Assembly: GCA_020064725.1 (NCBI GenBank)
Contig: JAGTWJ010000011.1
Coordinates: 620,001-684,000 of the forward strand
Length of the DNA stretch: 64,000 nucleotides
Direction of reading: 5' to 3'
Origin: Drechslerella dactyloides
Lineage: Eukaryota > Ascomycota > Orbiliomycetes > Orbiliales > Orbiliaceae
A program made the position numbers and the translations under genes. Below, piece after piece: positions 1 to 11,737 of the stretch (position 1 is the stretch's first letter; every line of letters begins with the position of its first letter). The notes beneath the pieces are model-generated. The model ran no database searches and was not told the origin of the DNA. It saw nothing but the letters and a program-made list of their open reading frames with translations.

Positions 1-539
1 CCTTCGATCTAGATCTAGGTCTATCCAATCTCCCTAGGAAACTCCAAACCATTGCCAAAGGATAGCCCCAAAGAGCACAGGCAGCACTCAAACCCAGGCT
101 GCCAATCAAATATTTTACCGAGGAACATACTACTCCAGATTTTCCACTCAGTCTTCCGAGAAGTTTAATAATAAAGGCCCTCCAAGAAAGGCATCTTCCG
201 CCACCTGTATCAAACCCTCTCATTTTCGACAGTTTTCCTTTTGTTGTTCATTTTCTCATCGCTCGGTCATTTTCTCCTCTACTACGGAACAGCATCCGGT
301 TTCGATACCGGATTTCCTTCCAGTACCACTCACTCGTTCATTATTTCAGTCGCTTGCTTGCCGGCCAGTTTTATCATTGGAATCTGCCCTCAGCACCACC
401 ACCACCACCACCACCACCACCATCACCACCACCACCACCAAGGGGAAAGAGAACAAAGCCAAAACCCCCAGAGGAAAGGAGTATTCCATATTCATCCCCT
501 CACCGGACACCAGGACATAATACCCGCGTACAACAAAAC
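1..539. other. Upstream region and 5' leader of the 79-aa gene
   Basis: No coding gene is recognised. Positions about 180-330 are pyrimidine-rich, as in fungal core promoters and leaders. A CAC/CCA trinucleotide tract lies at about 395-440 just before the start codon at 540. The reading frames through it give poly-His, poly-Pro or poly-Val strings that are composition effects of the repeat. Confidence 0.5.
395..440. repeat. (CAC)n microsatellite in a 5' leader
   Basis: About fifteen CAC units, interrupted once by CAT, lie roughly 100 nt upstream of the ATG at 540. The tract is probably transcribed as part of the leader. It explains the poly-His and poly-Pro open frames seen here, which are not considered genes. 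Confidence 0.9.
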
Positions 540-845
540 ATGTCGCACCTATCACCCTACGGTGGTAAGAACCACGACGAGCTGATTGTGCCGTCCCCCA
601 CGCCAACTCACACGGGTGAACACCACAGCCAGCCGGTCGCCGTACCTGGCTCCAATGGGAAACACGAGCCTAGCTCGTCCTACCTCAAGGACCTGAATTT
701 GGTCGCAGAGGCAGCTCGACGGGCTCAGAGTGCTCTGATGACCAGGGATTTCGAAAACTGTTCAATGTATGTACGTGTCTTTATTGCAGAAACGAACCGA
801 CACATGCATCGCTAACGTTGTGCTGCAAACAGAGACAAACGGTAG
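540..845 (+). CDS. Small hypothetical protein, 79 aa
   Basis: Exons 540-766 and 833-845. The intron 767-832 has a GTATGT donor, a GCTAAC branch site 16 nt before the AG, and a CAG-type acceptor; splicing gives an ORF of 80 codons. The protein starts MSHLSPYGG, has a Pro/Thr/His-rich disordered N-terminal half, then a charged amphipathic stretch (LNLVAEAARRAQSALMTRDF) that looks helical, and ends just after the splice junction with IDKR. I do not recognise the family. The in-frame frame upstream of 540 lacks an ATG, so 540 is the likely start. Without splicing the frame would run 15 codons further to a stop at 815. It could be a conserved short fungal protein; function is unknown. Confidence 0.6.
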
Positions 846-2617
846 AAAATGGGTGGGCGGGATAGAAATCGCGGCCACGACAACGACCGCGGCGGGGACG
901 CCGTTGGCTTACCGGATTCGGCTGCCGCTTCAGCTAATATTCGCACCGATATATACACACGCTATCTCCTCTTACTCCTTTTGATCGTCCTGCCTCCACT
1001 TTCGATACAATTTCGGCAATATTCCTGTTGCGCACTACGATTTTTTCGGGCTACTGATACCCTTTTTTATTTTAATTATTCGCCTTTCACATGATACGAT
1101 ATCCGGGTTCGTCGCTCGATCCGAGAGGATGAGTCCTGAGGACCCCGCGGCCGCTCCGGCCGGCGTTCCTGCTCCCTACTTTTCCCGATGAGCGTAATTC
1201 TCCGTTTACAGTCGCTCCCGAGACTTACCGATATCCGCTGAGGCTGCCTGTCGTTGCTACAATACCACGCACGCTTCCTATTTCGACCATCCGTCCGTCC
1301 GTATAACCCAGCTGGTCGATCGACACCATGCTAGCTACATCTCTCGATATCCTTGGCCGCGCACCTGCTATTTTTAGAATACCGTCGAAATCTCCATTAC
1401 ACTCTTTTGAGTGCTACTCTACAATAATTACAGAATAGAGTCGGGGAACGCGCTGCAGACATAGATGGATAGATGCGTCTGATTGCTCCTTGGTTGCTTT
1501 GGATGCTCCTAGCTACTTCCCATTGGAACTCAAGGCGGGAAATTTGGGACGGATGGCGGTAATAATGGAAGCGCCGTCCTGTATCTTTCATATGCCGGTG
1601 TCTTTGATGTTTCCGTTCTTGTTATGATATCACATAGATCGCATTCTGATTTGAGCCTCTATATTTCCTTTAATCATTTCTATTGTCTGATATATGATCT
1701 CTCCTTGAATCATTCGCCCTCTGATATGTATGGTGGAACCTTGACGGATTCCCCTAGCTTAGCTCCACCGAATCCATTTGGGTACGCTGCCTGCTCTACC
1801 TTACGTCGTTTTATTCTTCTCTAATCCGCAAATAATAGAAAGCCGCTAGTACTTGGTTTGACGATTGGTAGTAATATCGTAAGATACACGAAGGGAGGGC
1901 AGTTGTGGACCAGATACGAATCTGGAGATTTCTAACTGGAAGTCAATTGGCCAACTTGATATCTAGTCAATTCCGGCCCTCGAAGTCTACGGCCCTGTTT
2001 GATCGAACATGTACAGCTTGATTCATTCGTCTGCTATGACTACTTGCAATAAGATACTTGGCTACACGACGCTAGACACGGTGCCGGTCCGGTTATTTCC
2101 CATTTCCCATTAGTCCATGATTCAGCATAGGGCTGACGGCTCCGTTCCGATCCTAATATAAGTAGGAACAGCTTTAGAAGCAACAGAGTGAGGGGATACA
2201 TATAAGCGAACAAAGACAACCTTCCCCCATGAAAAAGGCTTGACAATAAGGAATGAAAACAAACATGAACAGGAATTGCAGTCCGGAATGGAGAGCATGT
2301 TCAGTTTCCTGTAAATCATGGGCTAGAGCGTATTATCGATAGACAAGGAAGCAAAATTTAGTCCGGGGAGGGATGGGAAAACGTCACGGAGATATCCCCA
2401 CATTATACTCTGGAAAAATGTCCAAAGGGGAAAAGCGGGCACATATAGGGAGGGAGTGTTAGACCTGCTTAGTGCAAAGTAATGATGAAGAAACAAAGCA
2501 GACGGTGGAAAGGTACCAAATAAGAATCAGAGAGCGTTAACGGGAATCGAAGTATCGTGTGTCGATCTGCCAAGTTCCCACACTTAAGGATGGAACTGAT
2601 CGATAGTCTTCTGTTGT
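846..2617. other. Intergenic region between convergent genes
   Basis: This 1.8-kb interval separates the 3' ends of the 79-aa gene and of Argonaute, so it should hold both 3'UTRs. Short open frames here (for example 849-1094 and 1624-1824) have no recognisable domain, are not backed by splice signals and do not look coding. Nothing else was identified. Confidence 0.5.
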
Positions 2618-5600
2618 TCAAAGATAGAACATTGTGTTCCTGAGATTTGGGTGAACGCCGCGATCCCAAGCTTCGCGAGCCTTGCGCTCGACAGCCTGAG
2701 GAGTATTCTCGTCATTCGTGTCAGCGGCAGGTCTGTCCATGCCATGCGCAAGATATACGCGGCCACGTTCACAGGCAATGTCGGCAAATTTGGCTATGAT
2801 TTTAATATGTCTAGTCAGCGATCATCTAGCTACGTGGAGGCTGGAACGGGAGAGAAATTCGATCCACAACTTACCTGGTGGGCAGACGCTGACGGCCTTT
2901 GTGCATCGAGCAAAAAGGTGACATAAGTTCATAGTCTAGAAATGGGGACACATCCCAAACTGTCAGCTCCCTCTCTTTCTCACTTTCGAATGACCTCCAT
3001 CAAATTTGGTCACCAAGGACTCGGATACCATCGCTTACCAAACACTGCAAGGAGTCAGCTGTAAACCCATTCTCATCCTTGAGGACATAGTAGTGTGCTG
3101 GTCTGGTTGTGCCCTGGAGCCCTTTATGAGCTTGGAGAAAGAAATCCCAATCGTAGACCTGAGAAAGGTTGAATTAATATCCGCCCTAGCAGCGTGTTCA
3201 TAAGAAGGATACTCACAGCAGTGACCCCTCGATCAACGACGGTTCCTGGGAGGCAGTTCTTTTTTTCGTCGGCTTTGCTCTCTTCCATAGGGTAGAACCG
3301 GGTATGATGTCGTTTACCGACTATGATGAAGGTGATTTTGGGGCGGTAGTTCTTGTCCCATAATGCGCAAGCGTGGACAATCTTAGGGAATTCAAGGTCC
3401 AGCACGCGCCCAAATTCTCCTTCAGAGACTCCATCACGGTAAACAATGATCTTGGGAGGCCTGCCGTCACGAACATTAGGCATAGATTTCTTGTATTGTT
3501 GTAAGCGCTCTGTGAGCATTTCGACAATGTCGGAAACCATCTCCCCTTGAGATTGAATGCGAAGGGAGCATGGGTAGTTCATGAAATGCTCATCGCAGCT
3601 GGCGACCATTGAAGTGATGGAAAGCGACCCCTTTGGACTACCAGGTGATGGGTGCGTTACGTCCATCCCGACAAGCATAGCCGGCTAGAGCATCACCAGG
3701 ATCAGCACAACTCAGTAGAATCAGATGGTTGTGGATTCACTTACGCCTTCTGGAGGCAACAAGGGCTTTAGAGCTTCAGACTTCAGTGTATGGTTGATCC
3801 CCCCAAGGCGCATGTTGATTTTCAGTAGGAGGTTCGCCCAGTACTGTTTGTTACCTCGTTCTATTCCCCTCGAAACTTTGCTGAATAGCATGACGACAGT
3901 CGGAAAGCCTGTTGAATTCGTATAGGTAAGAGAGGGTTTATCGGAGAGAAATAATAAATATCTTGCTTACCATATTTCGTATCACCAAGGTACTTGATCT
4001 CATTGAAGATATGCTTCAGGTTATCGGGAAGAATGCAGAGCACGAGGCCGGGCTCCCTGTCAGGGTCTTCATACCAAGATTTGAAGAGTGGATCAAGTAG
4101 TTCATTAGGTCGATTTCCACCGACGCGCTCGAACCTATGATGCTGCCCGATTCCCACGCCCAGTTCCCTACAGCTTTCTTTGAATTGGTCGACGAGAATG
4201 TCAATATTCTGATCGGTGTACGCCCTGTCGCGGGTGTGCTTGAAAGTGACAACTAGCAATCTTTTGATTGTGCACCCTTTGAAGAACTTCTGAGCTCTCA
4301 GATTCCAGGAGCCCCTCCCGGTTTCAAAGTCCGCTCTTTTTTGCTGATAGTGAATGGTTGGTGGTGGAAGGATACGAGCTGGCACAACTGCCATATGGGG
4401 TTCGACTTTAACACCAAATTTGAACTACCAATGATGTCAGTCACCGGAGCATGTTGTTGGATATCGAGACACTCACCGGGATAGAATCCTTGTCGTTCTC
4501 GAGGTTAAGGACCTTCAAACCCGAGCTCACAATAAGTCGCGCATTGGCGGTCGGGTCGCGACTGTTAAATTTACTTCAGCTAGATCCCAGCTTTGTCGTT
4601 GTTCGAACTTAGCACTTACCAGGCAAACTGAATCATGTTGCTCGTCTGAGCCTCGGATATACGGCCTCGGAACAGCTGTCCTGGACAAACTGAGCAGACC
4701 TCTGCCGGAAGCATCGTGTTTCCGGACTGTATGAGCTGTAGCTTTTCGAATGACAACCGCCTTCTGTATTCTGTATGGTGCAATCGCGATCGATATCAGA
4801 GCAATCTGAAAAGTGTAGAGAAGGCATGGAGCAGATTGCTTACTGTTATAGAAATAGTCTTTGACTGTGATCTCGCGACCTAGCTGTTCACATCGAAACT
4901 TATATTCAGTTGAACTCTGAGGGGATATTTTCCCAATGAACGTTGGTTTGCCCTGGATATGGGTCATCTTGACTTTGATCCTTCCGAGAAAAGTCGAAAG
5001 ACGTCTTCTCTCGTCGTTATCTAGCGGGCCATTGTCAATACTTCGGCCGAGGAAGAGTCCCATGATCTCGATTAGTGGAATATCTTTATAGAACGGTGAA
5101 GCAACGACATTGATGTTGCACATAACCCTTCCGAAAGTGGGCCGAACACTTTTGTAAAACCCTTGTATGGCTTCAAGGCCGCCTCCCAAGTCCGCAGAAA
5201 CTCCGCCTTCCGATGGAAGGTGAAAGAATTTGTTCTTTCCGGCTCCGACGGTCTTTGTGTTTATCTGGGGCTCATGATTGAGAACAGTATTGATGATCTG
5301 GATGATGTCTAGTGGGATCGTAGATTCCTGATCGCCGTTTTGACGATGTCGGCTTTGCCCCATGACGTACTCCTGAGTCAATTTTGTAGCCGTGATCGAT
5401 GCAATTCTTTGGATCTGGACCAAGAATTCCTTTGATCGATCGTGAGGACCCTTAAGGGCGTCGTCATCCCACCAGAGCTTGACTTTGAAGTCTTGATCCT
5501 GTGCTAGATTGAGGTCTTGAAGGGGTAGCTCCTCAATCGCGAAAATCAGGTCTCCCCCATCTGTAACAATGGGATCTGTGCGTTCCTTTTTCAAAGCCTC

Positions 5601-6023
5601 TTCCATGAAAAGAGTAATGATCCGGCGGCGTATTGCCTTCTTCCTTTCATCCGGGGATATTTTGATCCGATATCGATAGAAAACGGTCCCGGGTTTGAAG
5701 CTGAGAGGGAAGTAGTTGGCCCGAACCAACGTATTTTCGCCCGTAGTGCCGAACCCTCGTCGTGGTGGGAAGTCACCATTGTGGATTTCTGGTGCTAGAT
5801 TCTTAAACCCGGCAACAATCTTGTTTTCGAGATCAATGATGTTCCTATCTGGCTGAGTAGGACCGCCGCTGGGGTTATACATCTGGACGACGGAGCCTCC
5901 TCTACCACCTCCGCGGAAGCCTCCACGGGGAGGGCCACCGCGGGAAGGGCCGCCACGAGAAGGGCCACCGCGGGGAGGGCCTCCACGGAAATAACCCCCA
6001 CGAGAAGAACCTCGGGAAGCCAT
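2618..6023 (-). CDS. qde-2/rsdA-like: Argonaute (Piwi-domain RNA-silencing slicer)
   Basis: Nine exons: complement(join(2618..2793,2875..2935,3039..3158,3217..3684,3745..3908,3971..4424,4477..4561,4620..4770,4844..6023)), 952 aa. Argonautes load small RNAs and cleave or repress complementary RNA; Neurospora QDE-2 acts in quelling. The order is an RGG/PRGG-rich N-terminus (residues 1-45), ArgoN, linker, PAZ ending near ITVKDYFYN (about 390), a linker with LPAEVCSVCPGQ, MID, then PIWI from about 600 to the end. The catalytic tetrad appears complete: D686 in MDVTHP, E726 as candidate glutamate finger, D762 in VYRDG, H942 in GVHPNLRNTMFYL. Every junction keeps the frame and restores conserved Argonaute sequence. 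A 5'UTR intron is likely. Length matches fungal QDE-2 (about 940 aa). It is not truncated, unlike some Aspergillus Argonaute paralogues. Confidence 0.95.
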
Positions 6024-6029
6024 AGTGTA

Positions 6030-6422
6030 CTAAGGATGAGAGAAAATTAGTATGGAACGAGACCAGCCAACGGCCGTAGTTGCGAATGAAAGGGTAAGAG
6101 GCTTTGATGAAGAATGGGGAGAACTAGTGATAACCGAAAAGTGCTGGAAACTTGGTACAGAACATCAGAGGAGACTGCTTTAGTCCACAGCCTGCAGTGG
6201 GTCGTGGGAAGAACGAGGGAGTGAATACAACCAATGCAAGCCGACTTGAAGCAAGAGACAGAGTAGACACAAGATGGGACAGTGGTAAGAGTCTGCTGCA
6301 GTGAATATTGAGAGCGGGACCTTACGACACCAGTCGGTATCGCTAAGACTCCTCACAATAGATGATCAAAAAATCGCTTCGCACACGGGAGCGGAATATT
6401 TGTTTCACAATGGAGAACTTAC
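6030..6422 (-). other. Probable 5'UTR intron of Argonaute
   Basis: On the minus strand a consensus donor GTAAGT starts at 6422 and a CTTAG acceptor ends at 6030, six bases before the ATG at 6023. Splicing would give a short leader. The 393-nt length exceeds all coding introns here. This is inferred from splice signals only. Confidence 0.45.
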
Positions 6423-6423
6423 C

Positions 6424-7595
6424 GAGTGGGTACGACGGCGATGACAACTATAGACTGCGGACAAGATCAGAAGGAGAAGTGTGCGTGTGTGTGTTTTGAA
6501 ACGAAAAATGGAGAAAGACAAAGACGAAACCTCAAGGACGGAGTTGATGGATAAGGGACGAATTAGGAGGATCCAAGATCCTGGGGGTAGGTTTTGATGG
6601 AGGAGAAGAAGGAGAGAAGGAGAGGGAGCAAGCTGACAGGCCCGGCGTGGGAGGAAGGCTATATATACTGGCTCCGAAGGCCACCTATTTATGCCTGATA
6701 TGGGGTGGACGTTTGAACGTCTCTGTCGGATCTCCGAAGCGTGCGCAGCGCTTCATTCTCATTGATCAGGGCGACGTGTCCAGCCGGATTCTATTTTGCT
6801 TCATAGAAGAGTGAGGTGCTGTCTGGTCGGCAGCTTATCACTCATTGAGGTGTGGCTGCAGCTTATAATTATATAAATTATAAAGCTTGATGTCCACACT
6901 TGAGGAGGGTCAGATCTTCAGATCTGAGCATGATCTACCTACCCCGGGTACCTGTCAGTCAACATCAAAACGGATGTCCCCAAACTTTGCTCATAATAAA
7001 CACTGCTGCTAATATATAGTAGGAAGTAGTCTTGGGATTTGCGGCCGTATCGGCCCGAAATGCACTGGCATTTTATCTCGATATGGTCGAACGTGCATCT
7101 CAAGGCATATGTGGAGGTGTGATCCGGGTTTGTGTAAGGCGAAATGCAACACGAACTGGCGTTGGAAGCGACCAAATGCAACAAGGTGACTCGTACGGCG
7201 TGTTGTCAGAAACGTCACAACCTGGTGTACCTACCTACACGCAGGACCAGATCTAGACCAGAAGGGGAAAGATTCGAAAGGAGTCTCGGGCGAGTGCAAC
7301 TGTCGGTCCACATGTGATAAATGGGATTCAGTTCTGCATTCATGTGCGTCACCCCGAGCATATACGTGGAATATTTAGATCCATTGGGTTGTCTCGTCTC
7401 GGGTGTTCTGTTAGCTTCGGATCCGTGTTAGATCTCCGGATATTAGTCAATGGATGAGCATAAATAGGTCTATCTATATACATATAATTTTGTTACTCCT
7501 CTGTGCGTATCTAAGTACTTTAAGTATATATAACCACTCATGCATACCCAGGTAGTCAATCCCATAGATACTCAAATATTCTATAAGCAATAGCA
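6424..7595. other. Argonaute promoter and HAD-gene 3' region
   Basis: The interval lies upstream of Argonaute (minus strand) and downstream of the HAD hydrolase gene. A TATA-like TATATATA lies at about 6659-6666, well placed for the Argonaute promoter if the 5'UTR intron is real. An AT-rich patch lies at about 6865-6890 and another at 7470-7530. No gene was recognised. Confidence 0.4.
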
Positions 7596-9255
7596 TCAGC
7601 GCACCGTGTCCAGCAAGGCGCGCAGTCTCTTCTGTCGTTCTCTCTCCATCCCAAACTGTACAGCCTCCAGCACGTTCTTCACCGTCTTCTTCGGTTTGTA
7701 CCGCGGCTCCGAACCCGGCTCGTAGACCCCAGTTTCCACGAGAATGCTATACCAATCGGATTCCGAATGTTCGTCGTACTCGTTCGACCCCCGGATGTCT
7801 GACTCAGGCGTGTCTCCGACAAAGTAGACTGTACGAGGCGGCGACGAATCGTCAAAGAGGTCTTTACGCCATTGCCGGAGGACCCTCGTCGCATAGTCAA
7901 ATGTCGCTCTGCTCGGCTTGCCGTACGAGGTGACATCTATAGTTTTCCCGGTGGATTCCTTGTATAACGCTTCGATCATGATTCTGAAATTTACGAATCA
8001 GCTTCAAACTTCTACCGTAATTCGTATATGTACGTAGTAAATGTAATGCGGTTGGTGAACTCAGTTGATCCCTACCTTAAAGCGCCCATGCCATATCTTG
8101 TCAAATCATAGGCCGTCGACCAAAGGACGTCGTTATGAGCAAAGAATATCGGCGGTCCTTCTTGGAAACTCTTCGAAACCGTGCCCATTCTTCCGTTCTA
8201 CGTCGTCGATGCATTAGATATCACTCGTGACGGGGTGAATCTTGCGAATACTTACCTCGGACATCAGCAATTCGAGAATAATCTGGGCATCTGCGGCCCA
8301 ATCCCGACTGTCCGCAAATACAAAGATCGCCTCGATATTCACGTTGGTAAAATCTCTCCCACGAGAATTTTTGTATTCGTCATCCGTCAGCTTTCGAAAA
8401 GGGCAAACGGAGGGCTTCCACTTGATCAGATCGCCCGGCGTTATAACGTCTTCGAAGCCGCTTTAGGTATCGAAGATACAAACGTACGTCAGCTCGACTA
8501 TAATGGCACGGGATCATTTGTGGTTATGTGGACTGTACGGCCGTATGTACGAAGCCGAACGAGCCAACTTACTAGTTTTCTGCTACGACTCTGCATTTCT
8601 CGCCTTCGCCCCCCACGACAAGGACGGTACTATATTTCGCCGCCATTTCGCTCATAGGGGTATGTCCACAAATGAACTGATCTGGGGATACTGCTACATC
8701 CAACTGTCTGCTCAAATCCAGACATCTCTCGCTTTCCGTCTTGCCACCGCCTAAACGCGAAACCTGTCAGTTACTGGGCTGGCCGTATATAAAGCAAAAT
8801 TCTGTAGCAAACTCGGACCGACCATTCGTGAGGAATATATATGGTACCTTGATACCATCTTCGTTCTCCCAGTTCAGTATCTTCAGCGCCTCTTTCGCCT
8901 CAGGAATGACGTTGCCGCCCCGCAGCAATACACCGTCAATATCGAATCCGAAGACAAAGTCCGGAACTACATTTGACAACTGTGAGTCGTCGCTGGCGTC
9001 GTCTTGATCGCTGAACTCGTCTACCGGATCGAGAATGCACGGGCGGTCCAAGTGGTCTCTTGCTATAGCGATGCTCTCCGCAATCGTCATAGAGGAGGGT
9101 GAGTCTCCATTACGTGAATCAGACGCGGGAAGAATGACAGTTGGACCATCGGCAACAAGATCTTCCTTTGTCGCCTCATTTGACGACAGCCGACGAGCAT
9201 GATGTGAGGGGTTCCCCTCCGAACCTTGAAGAGGGATGGATAATGTGATAGGCAT
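7596..9255 (-). CDS. HAD-superfamily hydrolase, CECR5/HDHD5 type
   Basis: Five exons: complement(join(7596..7983,8076..8197,8256..8460,8573..8750,8823..9255)), 441 aa. HAD motif I is DIDGVLLRGG with nucleophile D105 and D107; motif II is the FLTNG strand, where an intron interrupts the glycine run (NGGGKTE after splicing); the C-terminal motif is YFVGDTPESDIRG. The middle segment (SPDQFICGHTP, VLVVGGEGEKC, VITPGDLIKWKPSVCPF) matches the eukaryotic CECR5/HDHD5 branch of subfamily IIA, often mitochondrial; the physiological substrate of that family is not established. The N-terminal 95 residues are acidic and low in complexity. Intron 1 has a weak GTCGGT donor and intron 2 an AAAG acceptor, but no alternative restores the conserved sequence. 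Confidence 0.9.
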
Positions 9256-10105
9256 CTTGGAGAATGTGGAGTACGCGGCGGTTGGGGGGTGAATCTTCTG
9301 GGCGTTTATACGACTATATATACTCGAACAACTTCGAGTTTATTTCTTATTCTCCCATGGTCAGTTTATACTGCCGATATATCAGACTATGGCTATGGCG
9401 TAACGAGGCCAGGGTCTGCGATTTCTCAAAGTTTTCTTGATACGCTAAAGCCAAGAAGAACATAAAACATTACGGAAAATTATCCTGCGAGGCTATTTTC
9501 CTGTTCGCCAGGATTGAACCCAAGAAATGGTCGTCCGGTTCAGGAAACAAGGATTGAAGTCTATCTTACGGTAATCCGTCCACTTGTAGCCGAATACCGA
9601 GAAAATCATTCGGGTACAGCTCGGAGTTCCGATCTTCACATTGTTGAGACGGAGCTAGCAGGCGGGGTGAACATTTGCTAATGGTGCTTCCTTCCAACAA
9701 GCCTGGGCCACCGCTGTCAGACGGACAGGGCGGATATCGAGAGAGGACCAGGGTTACATCCAGGTTGAGGCCGTTTTGCGAGAGTTGAGAGCCCCATCGC
9801 CATCGACCTTCCGAGTCGGACGCTCGCAGGGGGGGTAGAGCGAGATACATGTGGGAATGACATCAGACGATAACACCCAGTTTCGATTTAACGAGGTTAA
9901 AGGATGCTCCCTCCCCGGTACAGTGAAGCGGTGAGGCTGAAGCTTAAGCAGGGCGGAAGCGCCTTTCGTCTGCGTGGACGTTGAGATTTATTTGCATCCT
10001 GCGTTGCGGCCAGATCGCCACAGCTGTTGCCCAAATATAAAACCAATCAACCATCCTGCCATCCTCAGCAATCGCCAGGAGATATCCTTTCCGCCGGACA
10101 AGAAA
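9256..10105. other. Divergent promoter region (HAD hydrolase / use1)
   Basis: About 850 bp between two divergently transcribed genes. A TATATATAC string at about 9313-9321 lies 60 bp upstream of the HAD start codon and could be its TATA box. A 94-codon open frame on the minus strand (9566-9850) resembles no known family and is not called. Confidence 0.4.
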
Positions 10106-11394
10106 ATGGCAGTCCGGCAGAGCTCCGCCGAGGCTGCCTCCACCAGCCTGGCAAGGCTTCTGAGCCGTCTCGAGCAGAAATTTCCTGCAGATTCGACGCA
10201 TCTTTTCCAGGGTCCAAGACCGTCCGCCTTTGACCTGGCCCGACTGAAAACCGTACGTCATCTCTCAACCGAAGTGAAAAAAGAGAGCATGTTTGATATC
10301 TACAAACAGTAAAAGAAATACCTCAACAAGAAAAGAAATATGGATGCTGATTTTTTGCGACTGCGTGTGAGCAAAGTAGAATTTTAAATATGCCCATAGT
10401 CTAATGCGGCAGGCTGAAAGCGATGCAGCAGCTTTCAAGAATCCGAGCCAGAGGCAAAAGTCTCTCAATGACTTGCAGCAACAGAGAATTGCGATGAAGA
10501 GGCTGGATGATTTGCTGACAGCTTGGGAACTGCTGGTACGTCAGTAAATGAACACGAATGCCATAGTGCGATGAAGCAAACAGGCACTGAGTTCCATTTA
10601 TATAGGAAGACAAAACTGTCATACATGTGGACGAGCCGCGGGATGTAGACGTGACGCAGCCTATGGCCGGAGCTGATATACCAGCGCCAGGGCCAACCAC
10701 TCTTCCACAGCTGTCTACGACTACCGAACCTCAGGCAGCAGTGGAGCCATCAACGGCCCCTACTGCGACTATCGCACCCTCGAGTACGATCCAAATCCAG
10801 CTACTTATTGTAGAATATCTCTTGAAGCAAACATTAAGAAACTAATACCTTCATCCGCGCTAGACGAGCCGGCATCGATACTGCGCAATCGATTTCAAAA
10901 CTCGAGCACTGAGAAAGCAGATCCCAGTGTCGATGACCAACTATTGCATGACCAGCATGAGCAAGATAACCTATCGGATAGCCTGCTCAAGATGGCGGCG
11001 CAGCTGAAGGAGAACTCCAGGAGGTTCGCGGACGACCTAGAAGGCGAGAAGGATGTAAGAACAGGCCTCTCTCGCAAGCATAAACTATCATAAATATCGG
11101 CCCTGACGAGACATTGTATCTTAGGTCCTCCGTGCGGCCACCGAAGGGCTCGATAAAAACACAGCTGGCATTCAAAAAGCCGGCCTCGGGATGCTGCAAC
11201 TGAAGCAGGGACAGGACGTGACCTGGTGGTACCAGCTTAAGGTTTTCGCGGCGTTAATCGGCCTGGTAAGTTTGCTGAAGCATCCAAATTCTGTGACCAC
11301 GCTCGAAAATTCTGACACGCGACGGGGTCCTTAGGCGTTCACGGCGATTATCATATTTTGGCTGCCCAAGCTGCGGTGGGGCTCTTTTCTGTAA
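10106..11394 (+). CDS. USE1: Use1-type SNARE (ER Q-SNARE of retrograde transport)
   Basis: Six exons: 10106..10252, 10380..10535, 10606..10783, 10864..11054, 11125..11265, 11335..11394; 290 aa. Use1 is a tail-anchored ER SNARE that works with Ufe1, Sec20 and Sec22 in Golgi-to-ER fusion. Visible features are an N-terminal helical region (LARLLSRLEQ, then NFKYAHSLMRQAE after the first junction), a Pro/Thr-rich linker, a SNARE-like heptad region from about residue 195 (DSLLKMAAQLKENSRRFADD) and a C-terminal membrane anchor (VFAALIGLAFTAIIIFWLP) with a short lumenal tail. The first intron is the least certain because two acceptors compete; the one used gives YAHSLMRQAE in frame. The start is the first in-frame ATG. 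The identification rests on overall layout plus the C-terminal half. Confidence 0.82.
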
Positions 11395-11737
11395 TACACA
11401 AGCAACGTAATTGATGTTATATACATGCATGCAGATATGGACAGCGTCGCGACCGTTATTCTACCTGCACCCGAGTCCCAGCCGAATCGTGCAGACATCT
11501 GCACAGCTGGTTGGTTCCTGCATGACGGCTGACGGGACGGCTGGCCAGGGGCAAATTCTGGGGTGGCCGCTTCCGAATCTAGCCCATGTATTTAGAGTAA
11601 TCTGTATCCACCAAGCCGCCACATTTACGGCGTTGTTCTATCATCATAGCCCTGTACGATACAAATACTATCCCAAGACGACGCCTCTCCGTCTCGCCTT
11701 CTCGCTTTCCACGATCGTTAGCTTGCGTGCCGTCGCG
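11395..11737. other. Intergenic spacer, possible 5' extension of nth1
   Basis: The frame of the downstream gene stays open through this spacer back to an ATG at 11414, which would add 108 residues. The added sequence has no recognisable feature and would almost abut the use1 stop, so it is treated as promoter and leader. No other feature was seen. Confidence 0.45.

Noticed and set aside
241..585. Poly-His open frame
   Set aside because: It is generated by the (CAC)n repeat, begins at a TTG and has no other coding evidence.
849..1094. 81-codon frame with a hydrophobic LLLLLLIVL stretch
   Set aside because: It lies in the likely 3'UTR of the 79-aa gene, with no splice support or similarity; a single hydrophobic stretch is weak evidence.
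1128..1143. Hammerhead-ribozyme-like string (GATGAGTCC...GGAC)
   Set aside because: It resembles the stem II region but lacks the preceding CUG of the CUGANGA core and the GAAA that must follow; the next bases are CCCG.
9505..9530. tRNA B-box-like GGTTCAATCC on the minus strand
   Set aside because: The T stem would be mostly G-U pairs and no matching acceptor, D or anticodon arm is found at the right distance.
11414..11737. 108-residue N-terminal extension of the endonuclease III homologue
   Set aside because: The frame is open, but it starts 20 bases after the use1 stop and the sequence is unlike repair enzymes; the 11738 ATG gives a plausible targeting N-terminus.
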